Origin: Paragorgia papillata
Lineage: Eukaryota > Cnidaria > Anthozoa > Scleralcyonacea > Coralliidae
Length of the DNA stretch: 64,000 nucleotides
Direction: 5' to 3'
NCBI GenBank assembly: GCA_035771165.1
Contig: JAWNZC010000114.1
Span: 312,501 to 376,500 of the forward strand
Shown here: piece after piece, positions 52,301-64,000 of the stretch
How positions within the stretch are numbered: position 1 is the first letter of the stretch
How the letters are laid out: each line of letters begins with the position of its first letter
Made by a program: the position numbers and the translations under genes
Notes under the pieces: generated by a model
Seen by the model: only the letters and a program-made list of their open reading frames with translations
Databases searched by the model: none
What the model was told of the DNA's origin: nothing

Positions 52301-55300
52301 GTCAAAATTTTCCCCCCAATGTCGGCAACTACAATTAATAAAGATTTCTATTTTCGGCGCAATGTAATTGACAGTTTGGGCGTCTTGTTTTAAATGCGAA
52401 TAACTCTTGAACCAGATCTGCGACACTTCTACTTTTTCTTGGGACAGCAAGAAGAGAGAATGAGCTGCATTTTGACATATAGGAAGGCTGTTTAAAAGTA
52501 ACGGAAGCTCTCGAAATTTTCCCCCCAATGTCGGCAACTACAATTAATAAAGATTTCTATTTTCGGCGCAATGTAATTGACAGTTTGGGCGTCTCGTTTT
52601 AAATGCGAATAACTCTTGAACCAGACCTGCGACACTTCTACTTTTTCTTGGGACAGCAAGAAGAGGGAATGAGCTTCATTTTGTCATATAGCCAGGCTGC
52701 TTAAAAGTAACGGAAGCTGTCAAAATTTTCCCCCCAATGTCGGCAACTACAATTAATAAAGATTTCTATTTTCGGCGCAATGTAATTGACAGTTTGGGCG
52801 TCTTGTTTTAAATGCGAATAACTCTTGAACCAGATCTGCGACACTTCTACTTTTTCTTGGGACAGCAAGAAGAGAGAATGAGCTTCATTTTGTCATATAG
52901 CCAGGCTGCTTAAAAGTAACGGAAGCTGTCAAAATTTTCCCCCCAATGTTGGCAACTACAATTAATAAAGATTTCTATTTTCGGCGCAATGTAATTGACA
53001 GTTTGGGCGTCTTGTTTTAAATGCGAATAACTCTTGAACCAGATCTGCGACACTTCTACTTTTTCTTGGGACAGCAAGAAGAGAGAATGAGGTTCATTTT
53101 GTCATATAGCCAGGCTGCTTAAAAGTAACGGAAGCTGTCAAAATTTTCCCCCCCAATGTCGGCAACTACAATTAATAAAGATTTCTATTTTCGGCGCAAT
53201 GTAATTGACAGTTTGGGCGTCTTGTTTTAAATGCGAATAACTCTTGAACCAGATCTGCGACACTTCTACTTTTTCTTGGGACAGCAAGAAGAGAGAATGA
53301 GCTTCATTTTGTCATATAGCCAGGCTGCTTAAAAATAACGGAAGCTGTCAAAATTTTCCCCCCAATGTCGGCAACTACAATTAATAAAGATTTCTATTTT
53401 CGGCGCAATGTAATTGACAGTTTGGGCGTCTCGTTTTAAATGCGAATAACTCTTGAACCAGACCTGCGACACTTCTACTTTTTCTTGGGACAGCAAGAAG
53501 AGGGAATGAGCTTCATTTTGTCATATAGCCAGGCTGCTTAAAAGTAACGGAAGCTGTCAAAATTTTCCCCCCAATGTCGGCAACTACAATTAATAAAGAT
53601 TTCTATTTTCGGCGCAATGTAATTGACAGTTTGGGCGTCTTGTTTTAAATGCGAATAACTCTTGAACCAGATCTGCGACACTTCTACTTTTTCTTGGGAC
53701 AGCAAGAAGAGAGAATGAGCTTCATTTTGTCATATAGCCAGGCTGCTTAAAATAACGGAAGCTGTCAAAATTTTCCCCCCAATGTCGGCAACTACAATTA
53801 ATAAAGATTTCTATTTTCGGCGCAATGTAATTGACAGTTTGGGCGTCTCGTTTTAAATGCGAATAACTCTTGAACCAGACCTGCGACACTTCTACTTTTT
53901 CTTGGGACAGCAAGAAGAGGGAATGAGCTTCATTTTGTCATATAGCCAGGCTGCTTAAAAGTAACGGAAGCTGTCAAAATTTTCCCCCCAATGTCGGCAA
54001 CTACAATTAATAAAGATTTCTATTTTCGCCGCAATGTAATTGACAGTTTTTGCGTCTTGTTTTAAATGCGAATAACTCTTGAACCAGATCTGCGACACTT
54101 CTACTTTTTCTTGGGACAGCAAGAAGAGAGAATGAGCTTCATTTTGTCATATAGCCAGGCTGCTTAAAAGTAACGGAAGCTGTCAAAATTTTCCCCCCAA
54201 TGTTGGCAACTACAATTAATAAAGATTTCTATTTTCGGCGCAATGTAATTGACAGTTTGGGCGTCTTGTTTTAAATGCGAATAACTCTTGAACCAGATCT
54301 GCGACACTTCTACTTTTTCTTGGGACAGCAAGAAGAGAGAATGAGGTTCATTTTGTCATATAGCCAGGCTGCTTAAAGGTAACGGAAGCTGTCAAAATTT
54401 TCCCCCCAATGTCGGCAACTACAATTAATAAAGATTTCTATTTTCGGCGCAATGTAATTGACAGTTTGGGCGTCTCGTTTTAAATGCGAATAACTCTTGA
54501 ACCAGACCTGCGACACTTCTACTTTTTCTTGGGACAGCAAGAAGAGGGAATGAGCTTCATTTTGTCATATAGCCAGGCTGCTTAAAAGTAACGGAAGCTG
54601 TCAAAATGTTTCCCCCAATGTCGGCAACTACAATTAATAAAGATTTCTATTTTCGGCGCAATGTAATTGACAGTTTGGGCGTCTTGTTTTAAATGCGAAT
54701 AACTCTTGAACCAAATCTGCGACACTTCTACTTTTTCTTGGGACAGCAAGAAGAGAGAATGAGCTTCATTTTGTCATATAGCCAGGCTGCTTAAAAGTAA
54801 CGGAAGCTGTCAAAATTTTCCCCCCAATGTCGGCAACTACAATTAATAAAGATTTCTATTTTCGGCGCAATGTAATTGACAGTTTGGGCGTCTCGTTTTA
54901 AATGCGAATAACTCTTGAACCAGACCTGCGACACTTCTACTTTTTCTTGGGACAGCAAGAAGAGGGAATGAGCTTCATTTTGTCATATAGCCAGGCTGCT
55001 TAAAAGTAACGGAAGCTGTCAAGATTTTCCCCCCAATGTCGGCAACTACAATTAATAAAGATTTCTATTTTCGGCGCAATGTAATTGACAGTTTGGGCGT
55101 CTTGTTTTAAATGCGAATAACTCTTGAACCAGATCTGCGAGACTTCTACTTTTTCTTGGGACAGCAAGAAGAGAGAATGAGCTTCATTTTGTCATATAGC
55201 CAGGCTGCTTAAAAGTAACGGAAGCTGTCAAAATTTTCCCCCCAATGTCGGCAACTACAATTAATAAAGATTTCTATTTTCGGCGCAATGTAATTGACAG

Positions 55301-56459
55301 TTTGGGCGTCTCGTTTTAAATGCGAATAACTCTTGAACCAGACCTGCGACACTTCTACTTTTTCTTGGGACAGCAAGAAGAGGGAATGAGCCTCATTTTG
55401 GCATAAAGCAAGGCTGCTTAAAGGTAACGGAAGTTGTCAAAATTTTCCCCCCAATTTCGGCAACTACAATTAATAAAGATTTCTATTTTCGGCGCAATGT
55501 AATTGACAGTTTGGGCGTCTCGTTTTAAATGCGAATAACTCTTGAACCAGATCTACGACACTTCTACTTTTTCCTGGGACAGCAAGAAGAGAGAATGAGC
55601 TTCATTTTGTCATATAGCCAGGCTGCTTAAAAGTAACGGAAGCTGTCAAAATTTTCCCCCCAATGTCGGCAACTACAATTAATAAAGATTTCTATTTTCG
55701 GCGCAATGTAATTGACAGTTTGGGCGTCTCGTTTTAAATGCGAATAACTCTTGAACCAAATCTGCCACACTTCTACTTTTTCTTGGGACAGCAAGAAGAG
55801 AGAATGAGCTGCATTTTAGCATATAGGAAGGCTGTTTAAAAGTAACGGAAGGTGTCGAAATTTTCCCCCCAATGTCGGCAACTACAATTAATAAAGATTT
55901 CTATTTTCGGCGCAATGTAATTGACAGTTTGGGCGTCTCGTTTTAAATGCGAATAACTCTTGAACCAGGCCTGCGACACTTCTACTTTTTCTTGGGACAG
56001 CAAGAAGAGGGAATGAGCTTCATTTTGACATATAGCAAGGCTGCTTAAATGTAACGGAAGTTGTCAAAATTTTCCCCCCAATTTCGGCAACTACAATTAA
56101 TAAAGATTTCTATTTTCGGCGCAATGTAATTGACAGTTTGGGCGTCTCGTTTTAAATGCGAATAACTCTTGAACCAGATCTGCGACACTTCTAGTTTTTC
56201 TTGGGACAGCAAGAAGAGAGAATGAGCTTCATTTTGACATATAGCAAGGCTGCTTAAATGTAACGGAAGCTGTCGAAATTTTCCCCCCAATGTCGGCAAC
56301 TACAATTAATAAAGATTTCTATTTTCGGCGCAATGTAATTGACAGTTTGGGCGTCTCGTTTTAAATGCGAATAACTCTTGAACCAGATCTGCCACACTTC
56401 TACTTTTTCTTGGGACAGCAAGAAGAGAGAATGAGCTGCATTTTTACATATAGGAAGGC

Positions 56460-59400
56460 TGTTTAAAAGTAAAGGAAGCTCTCGAAATTTTTCCCCCAAT
56501 GTCGGCAACTACAATTAATAAAGATTTCTATTTTCGGCGCAATGTAATTGACAGTTTGGGCGTCTCGTTTTAAATGCGAATAACTCTTGAACCAGATCTG
56601 CCACACTTCTACTTTTTCTTGGGACAGCAAGAAGAGAGAATGAGCTGCATTTTGACATATAGGAAGGCTGTTTAAAAGTAACGGAAGCTCTCGAAATTTT
56701 CCCCCCAATGTCGGCAACTACAATTAATAAAGATTTCTATTTTCGGCGCAATGTAATTGACAGTTTGGGCGTCTCGTTTTAAATGCGAATAACTCTTGAA
56801 CCAGACCTGCGACACTTCTACTTTTTCTTGGGACAGCAAGAAGAGGGAATGAGCTTCATTTTGACATATAGCAAGGCTGCTTAAAGTTAACGGAAGTTGT
56901 CAAAATTTTCCCCCCAATTTCGGCAACTACAATTAATAAAGATTTCTATTTTCGGCGCAATGTAATTGACAGTTTGGGCGTCTCGTTTTAAATGCGAATA
57001 ACTCTTGAACCAGATCTGCGACACTTCTACTTTTTCTTGGGACAGCAAGAAGAGAGAATGAGCTTCATTTTGACATATAGCAAGGCTGCTTAAAAGTAAC
57101 GGAAGCTGTCGAAATTTTCCCCCCAATGTCGGCAACTACAATTAATAAAGATTTCTATTTTCGGCGCAATGTAATTGACAGTTTGGGCGTCTCGTTTTAA
57201 ATGCGAATAACTCTTGAACCAGATCTGCCACACTTCTACTTTTTCTTGGGACAGCAAGAAGAGAGAATGAGCTGCATTTTGACATATAGGAAGGCTGTTT
57301 AAAAGTAACGGAAGCTCTCGAAATTTTCCCCCCAATGTCGGCAACTACAATTAATAAAGATTTCTATTTTCGGCGCAATGTAATTGACAGTTTGGGCGTC
57401 TCGTTTTAAATGCGAATAACTCTTGAACCAGACCTGCGACACTTCTACTTTTTCTTGGGACAGCAAGAAGAGGGAATGAGCTTCATTTTGACATATAGCA
57501 AGGCTGCTTAAAGTTAACGGAAGTTGTCAAAATTTTCCCCCCAATTTCGGCAACTACAATTAATAAAGATTTCTATTTTCGGCGCAATGTAATTGACAGT
57601 TTGGGCGTCTCGTTTTAAATGCGAATAACTCTTGAACCAGATCTGCGACACTTCTACTTTTTCTTGGGACAGCAAGAAGAGAGAATGAGCTTCATTTTGA
57701 CATATAGCAAGGCTGCTTAAAAGTAACGGAAGCTGTCGAAATTTTCCCCCCAATGTCGGCAACTACAATTAATAAAGATTTCTATTTTCGGCGCAATGTA
57801 ATTGACAGTTTGGGCGTCTCGTTTTATATGCGAATAACTCTTGAACCAGATCTGCCACACTTCTACTTTTTCTTGGGACAGCAAGAAGAGAGAATGAGCT
57901 GCATTTTTACATATAGGAAGGCTGTTTAAAAGTAAAGGAAGCTCTCGAAATTTTTCCCCCAATGTCGGCAACTACAATTAATAAAGATTTCTATTTTCGG
58001 CGCAATGTAATTGACAGTTTGGGCGTCTCGTTTTAAATGCGAATAACTCTTGAACCAGATCTGCCACACTTCTACTTTTTCTTGGGACAGCAAGAAGAGA
58101 GAATGAGCTGCATTTTGACATATAGGAAGGCTGTTTAAAAGTAACGGAAGCTCTCGAAATTTTCCCCCCAATGTCGGCAACTACAATTAATAAAGATTTC
58201 TATTTTCGGCGCAATGTAATTGACAGTTTGGGCGTCTCGTTTTAAATGCGAATAACTCTTGAACCAGACCTGCGACACTTCTACTTTTTCTTGGGACAGC
58301 AAGAAGAGGGAATGAGCTTCATTTTGACATATAGCAAGGCTGCTTAAAGTTAACGGAAGTTGTCAAAATTTTCCCCCCAATTTCGGCAACTACAATTAAT
58401 AAAGATTTCTATTTTCGGCGCAATGTAATTGACAGTTTGGGCGTCTCGTTTTAAATGCGAATAACTCTTGAACCAGATCTGCGACACTTCTACTTTTTCT
58501 TGGGACAGCAAGAAGAGAGAATGAGCTGCATTTTGACATATAGGAAGGCTGTTTAAAAGTAACGGAAGCTCTCGAAATTCTCCCCCCAATGTCGGCAACT
58601 ACAATTAATAAAGATTTCTATTTTCGGCGCAATGTAATTGACAGTTTGGGCGTCTCGTTTTAAATGCGAATAACTCTTGAACCAGACCTGCGACACTTCT
58701 ACTTTTTCTTGGGACAGCAAGAAGAGGGAATGAGCTTCATTTTGACATATAGCAAGGCTGCTTAAAGTTAACGGAAGTTGTCAAAATTTTCCCCCCAATT
58801 TCGGCAACTACAATTAATAAAGATTTCTATTTTCGGCGCAATGTAATTGACAGTTTGGGCGTCTCGTTTTAAATGCGCATAACTCTTGAACCAGATCTGC
58901 GACACTTCTACTTTTTCTTGGGACAGCAAGAAGAGAGAATGAGCTTCATTTTGACGTATAGCAAGGCTGCTTAAAGTAACGGAAGTTGTCAAAATTTTCC
59001 CCCTAATTTCGGCAACTACAATTAATAAAGATTTCTATTTTCGGCGCAATGTAATTGACAGTTTGGGCGTCTCGTTTTAAATGCGAATAACTCTTGAACC
59101 AGATCTGCCACACTTCTACTTTTTCTTGGGACAGCAAGAAGAGAATGAGCTGCATTTTTACATATAGGAAGGCTGTTTAAAAGTAAAGGAAGCTCTCGAA
59201 ATTTTCCCCCAATGTCGGCAACTACAATTAATAAAGATTTCTATTTTCGGCGCAATGTAATTGACAGTTTGGGCGTCTCGTTTTAAATGCGAATAACTCT
59301 TGAACCAGATCTGCCACACTTCTACTTTTTCTTGGGACAGCAAGAAGAGAGAATGAGCTGCATTTTGACATATAGGAAGGCTGTTTAAAAGTAACGGAAG

Positions 59401-61520
59401 CTCTCGAAATTTTCCCCCCAATGTCGGCAACTACAATTAATAAAGATTTCTATTTTCGGCGCAATGTAATTGACAGTTTGGGCGTCTCGTTTTAAATGCG
59501 AATAACTCTTGAACCAGACCTGCGACACTTCTACTTTTTCTTGGGACAGCAAGAAGAGGGAATGAGCTTCATTTTGACATATAGCAAGGCTGCTTAAAGT
59601 TAACGGAAGTTGTCAAAATTTTCCCCCAATTTCGGCAACTACAATTAATAAAGATTTCTATTTTCGGCGCAATGTAATTGACAGTTTGGGCGTCTCGTTT
59701 TAAATGCGAATAACTCTTGAACCAGACCTGCGACACTTCTACTTTTTCTTGGGACAGCAAGAAGAGGGAATGAGCTTCATTTTGACATATAGCAAGGCTG
59801 CTTAAAGTTAACGGAAGTTGTCAAAATTTTCCCCCCAATTTCGGCAACTACAATTAATAAAGATTTCTATTTTCGGCGCAATGTAATTGACAGTTTGGGC
59901 GTCTCGTTTTAAATGCGAATAACTCTTGAACCAGATCTGCGACACTTCTACTTTTTCTTGGGACAGCAAGAAGAGAGAATGAGCTTCATTTTGACATATA
60001 GCAAGGCTGCTTAAAAGTAACGGAAGCTGTCGAAATTTTCCCCCCAATGTCGGCAACTACAATTAATAAAGATTTCTATTTTCGGCGCAATGTAATTGAC
60101 AGTTTGGGCGTCTCGTTTTAAATGCGAATAACTCTTGAACCAGATCTGCCACACTTCTACTTTTTCTTGGGACAGCAAGAAGAGAGAATGAGCTGCATTT
60201 TTACATATAGGAAGGCTGTTTAAAAGTAAAGGAAGCTCTCGAAATTTTTCCCCCAATGTCGGCAACTACAATTAATAAAGATTTCTATTTTCGGCGCAAT
60301 GTAATTGACAGTTTGGGCGTCTCGTTTTAAATGCGAATAACTCTTGAACCAGATCTGCCACACTTCTACTTTTTCTTGGGACAGCAAGAAGAGAGAATGA
60401 GCTGCATTTTGACATATAGGAAGGCTGTTTAAAAGTAACGGAAGCTCTCGAAATTTTCCCCCCAATGTCGGCAACTACAATTAATAAAGATTTCTATTTT
60501 CGGCGCAATGTAATTGACAGTTTGGGCGTCTCGTTTTAAATGCGAATAACTCTTGAACCAGACCTGCGACACTTCTACTTTTTCTTGGGACAGCAAGAAG
60601 AGGGAATGAGCTTCATTTTGACATATAGCAAGGCTGCTTAAAGTTAACGGAAGTTGTCAAAATTTTCCCCCCAATTTCGGCAACTACAATTAATAAAGAT
60701 TTCTATTTTCGGCGCAATGTAATTGACAGTTTGGGCGTCTCGTTTTAAATGCGAATAACTCTTGAACCAGATCTGCGACACTTCTACTTTTTCTTGGGAC
60801 AGCAAGAAGAGAGAATGAGCTTCATTTTGACATATAGCAAGGCTGCTTAAAAGTAACGGAAGCTGTCGAAATTTTCCCCCCAATGTCGGCAACTACAATT
60901 AATAAAGATTTCTATTTTCGGCGCAATGTAATTGACAGTTTGGGCGTCTCGTTTTAAATGCGAATAACTCTTGAACCAGATCTGCCACACTTCTACTTTT
61001 TCTTGGGACAGCAAGAAGAGAGAATGAGCTGCATTTTTACATATAGGAAGGCTGTTTAAAAGTAAAGGAAGCTCTCGAAATTTTTCCCCCAATGTCGGCA
61101 ACTACAATTAATAAAGATTTCTATTTTCGGCGCAATGTAATTGACAGTTTGGGCGTCTCGTTTTAAATGCGAATAACTCTTGAACCAGATCTGCCACACT
61201 TCTACTTTTTCTTGGGACAGCAAGAAGAGAGAATGAGCTGCATTTTTACATATAGGAAGGCTGTTTAAAAGTAAAGGAAGCTCTCGAAATTTTTCCCCCA
61301 ATGTCGGCAACTACAATTAATAAAGATTTCTATTTTCGGCGCAATGTAATTGACAGTTTGGGCGTCTCGTTTTAAATGCGAATAACTCTTGAACCAGATC
61401 TGCCACACTTCTACTTTTTCTTGGGACAGCAAGAAGAGAGAATGAGCTGCATTTTGACATATAGGAAGGCTGTTTAAAAGTAACGGAAGCTCTCGAAATT
61501 TTCCCCCCATTGTCGGCAAC
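56460..61520 (+). repeat. Satellite domain with 3- to 4-monomer higher-order units
   Basis: Monomer variants recur in a fixed order: one with AAAGTTAACGGAAGTTG, one with CAAGGCTGCTTAAAAG and GTCGAAAT, one or two with GCATTTTTACATATAGG, one with GCATTTTGACATATAGG. The first variant appears near 56887, 57514, 58350, 59808 and 60644, that is at steps of 627 or 836 bp (3 or 4 monomers), apart from the longer step before 59808. Confidence 0.7.
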
Positions 61521-64000
61521 TACAATTAATAAAGATTTCTATTTTCGGCGCAATGTAATTGACAGTTTGGGCGTCTCGTTTTAAATGCGAATAACTCTTG
61601 AACCAGACCTGCGACACTTCTACTTTTTCTTGGGAGAGCAAGAAGAGGGAATGAGCTTCATTTTGACATATAGCAAGGCTGCTTAAAGTTAACGGAAGTT
61701 GTCAAAATTTTCCCCCCAATTTCGGCAACTACAATTAATAAAGATTTCTATTTTCGGCGCAATGTAATTGACAGTTTGGGCGTCTCGTTTTAAATGCGCA
61801 TAACTCTTGAACCAGATCTGCGACACTTCCACTTTTTCTTGGGACAGCAAGAAGAGAGAATGAGCTTCATTTTGACGTATAGCAAGGCTGCTTAAAGTAA
61901 CGGAAGTTGTCAAAATTTTCCCCCTAATTTCGGCAACTACAATTAATAAAGATTTCTATTTTCGGCGCAATGTAATTGACAGTTTGGGCGTCTCGTTTTA
62001 AATGCGAATAACTCTTGAACCAGATCTGCCACACTTCTACTTTTTCTTGGGACAGCAAGAAGAGAGAATGAGCTGCATTTTTGCATATAGGAAGGCTGTT
62101 TAAAAGTAAAGGAAGCTCTCGAAATTTTCCCCCCAATGTCGGCAACTACAATTAATAAAGATTTCTATTTTCGGCGCAATGTAATTGACAGTTTGGGCGT
62201 CTCGTTTTAAATGCGAATAACTCTTGAACCAGATCTGCCACACTTCTACTTTTTCCTGGGACAGCAAGAAGAGAGAATGAGCTTCATTTTGTCATATAGC
62301 CAGGCTGCTTAAAAGTAACGGAAGCTGTCAAAATTTCCCCCCCAATGTCGGCAACTACAATTAATAAAGATTTCTATTTTCGGCGCAATGTAATTGACAG
62401 TTTGGGCGTCTTGTTTTAAATGCGAATAACTCTTGAACCAGATCTGCGAAACTTCTACTTTTTCTTGGGACAGCAAGAAGAGAGAATGAGCTTCATTTTG
62501 TCATATAGCCAGGCTGCTTAAAAGTAACGGAAGTTGTCGAAATTTTCCCCCCAATTTCGGCAACTACAATTAATAAAGATTTCTATTTTCGGCGCAATGT
62601 AATTGACAGTTTGGGCGTCTCGTTTAAAATGCGAATAACTCTTGAACCAGATCTGCGACACTTCTAATTTTTCTTGGGCCAGCAAGAAGAGAGAATGAGC
62701 TGGATTTGGGTATATAGGAAAGCTGCTTAAAAGTAACGGAAGCTGTCGCAATTTTACCCCCAATGTCTGCAACTACAATTAATAAAGATTTCTATATTCG
62801 GCGCAATGTAATTGACAGTTTGGCCGTCTCGTTTTAAATGCGAATAACTCTTGAACCAGATCTGCCACACTTCTACTTTTTCCTGGAAGCAAGAAGAGAG
62901 AATGAGCTTCATTTTGTCATATAGCCAGGCTGCTTAAAAGTAACGGAAGCTGTCAAAATTTTCCCCCCAATGTTGGCAACTACAATTAATAAAGATTTCT
63001 ATTTTCGGCGCAATGTAATTGACAGTTTGGGCGTCTTGTTTTAAATGCGAATAACTCTTGAACCAGATCTGCGAAACTTCTACTTTTTCTTGGGACAGCA
63101 AGAAGAGAGAATGAGCTTCATTTTGTCATATAGCCAGGCTGCTTAAAAGTAACGGAAGCTGTCGCAATTTTACTCCCAATGTCTGCAACTACAATTAATA
63201 AAGATTTCTATATTCGGCGCAATGTAATTGACAGTTTGGCCGTCTCGTTTTAAATGCGAATAACTCTTGAACCAGATCTGCCACACTTCTACTTTTTCTT
63301 GGGACAGCAAGACGAGAGAATGAGCTGCATTTTGACATATAACAAGGCTGCTTAAAAGTAACGGAAGTTCTCAAAATTTTCCCCCCAATTTCGGCAACTA
63401 CAATTAATAAAGATTTCTATTTTCGGCGCAATGTAATTGACAGTTTGGGCGTCTCGTTTTAAATGCGAATAACTCTTGAAACAGATCTGCGACACTTCTA
63501 CTTTTTCCTGGGACAGCAAGAAGAGAGAATGAGCTTCATTTTGTCATATAGCCAGGCTGCTTAAAAGTAACGGAAGTTGTCAAAATTTTCCCCCCAATTT
63601 CGGCAACTACAATTAATAAAGATTTCTATTTTCGGCGCAATGTAATTGACAGTTTGGGCGTCTCGTTTTAAATGCGAATAACTCTTGAACCAGATCTGCC
63701 ACACTTCTACTTTTTCTTGGGACAGCAAGACGAGAGAGAATGAGCTGCATTTTGACATATAGCAAGGCTGCTTAACGGTAACGGAAGTTCTCAAAATTTC
63801 CCCCCCAATTTCGGCAACTACAATTAATAAAGATTTCTATTTTCGGCGCAATGTAATTGACAGTTTGGGCGTCTCGTTTTAAATGCGAATAACTCTTGAA
63901 ACAGATCTGCGACACTTCTACTTTATCCTGGGACAGCAAGAAGAGAGAATGAGCTTCATTTTGTCATATAGCCAGGCTGCTTAAAAGTAACGGAAGCTGT

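Larger units (their letters stand above)
27970..64000 (+). repeat. 209-bp satellite DNA array, at least 36 kb
   Basis: Head-to-tail monomers of 209 bp, about 172 copies, running off the end of the window. Each has, in order, CACTTCTACTTTTTCTTGGG, ACAGCAAGAAGAG, a variable CATATAGCCAGGCTGCTTAA block, a run of 5-8 C, CAACTACAATTAATAAAG, TTTTCGGCGCAATGTAATTG and AATGCGAATAACTCTTGAAC. Point variants (AGAGGG or AGAGAG; CTTCATTTTGTC or CTGCATTTTGAC; AAGTTAACGGAAGTTG) mark subfamilies. The unit is not a multiple of 3, and the recurring minus-strand frames of about 84 codons start and stop at the same monomer positions, so I read it as non-coding. Satellites of this kind are often centromeric, pericentromeric or subtelomeric; the location here is unknown. 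Confidence 0.97.

Noticed and set aside
28000..63994. Dozens of minus-strand frames of about 60-90 codons in the satellite with near-identical peptides
   Set aside because: The 209-bp unit is not divisible by 3, so the frame cannot continue through the array. The frames recur only because the monomer recurs, and changes between copies (indels in the C run, stops) show no sign of protein constraint.
27970..64000. CENP-B-box-like word TTTCGGCGCAATGTAAT in each monomer
   Set aside because: It matches only TTCG and the central A of the box; the CGGG end is absent (GTAA instead). Five of nine essential positions is not enough.
27970..64000. Pol III promoter in the satellite (TGGCTATA and GGTTCAAGAGT on the minus strand)
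   Set aside because: The B box lacks the final CC and the A box matches only its first four bases, and those are changed in many monomers.
1..64000. CRISPR arrays or bacterial defence systems
   Set aside because: All regular repeats here are micro-, mini- or satellite DNA with no unique spacers, and no cas-like or other bacterial genes are present.

Overview
The window is eukaryotic nuclear DNA, most likely from a marine invertebrate. A cnidarian or sponge is a reasonable guess, but nothing here fixes the species. Evidence for a eukaryote: a multi-exon gene with GT-AG introns in matching phases, a tRNA-derived SINE with textbook A and B boxes, many microsatellites, foldback (MITE-like) elements, and a satellite array of more than 36 kb. 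There are no bacterial operons and no long single-exon genes.

Layout. 1-6 kb is intergenic: a 343-bp hairpin element (497-839), a TA-flanked hammerhead-type repeat (953-1163), a cluster of short AACAA/TTGTT palindromes (about 2930-3400) and further inverted repeats. 5.84-18.81 kb holds the one gene I can support, on the plus strand: a single-pass type I membrane receptor with at least two complete fibronectin-III-like domains and the start of a third. It looks like a class I cytokine receptor (gp130/Domeless style). It starts at the ATG at 6086, with a TATAAATA box at 5845, and stops at 18810. Its introns are full of repeats: GTGTA pentanucleotides, GTAACTAGTTAC palindromes, two CAGT tetranucleotide arrays, a GGTGAT minisatellite, a 21-bp minisatellite and a SINE. 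Exons for most of the third FN3 domain could not be found in the 11.6-17.1 kb intron.

18.8-26.9 kb has no convincing gene. It is a dense cluster of foldback elements, including a 780-bp one that contains a second palindrome. 26.96-27.76 kb is an almost pure polypurine tract. From about 27,970 to the window end is one head-to-tail satellite of 209-bp monomers (about 172 copies, not ended by the window), with patchy higher-order structure. The many small minus-strand reading frames in it are by-products of the repeat.

The most interesting RNA signal is on the minus strand at 9914-9971. It is a complete type I hammerhead ribozyme fold (CTGATGAG core, 5-bp stem II, GAAA, 3-bp stem III, GTC cleavage site, two-part stem I) inside a short dispersed repeat. 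Two damaged relatives of that repeat lie at about 953 and 14147, all next to TA tracts. This matches what is known of animal retrozymes and Penelope-like-element ribozymes. A separate palindromic element at 13821-14008 carries a looser hammerhead-like core.
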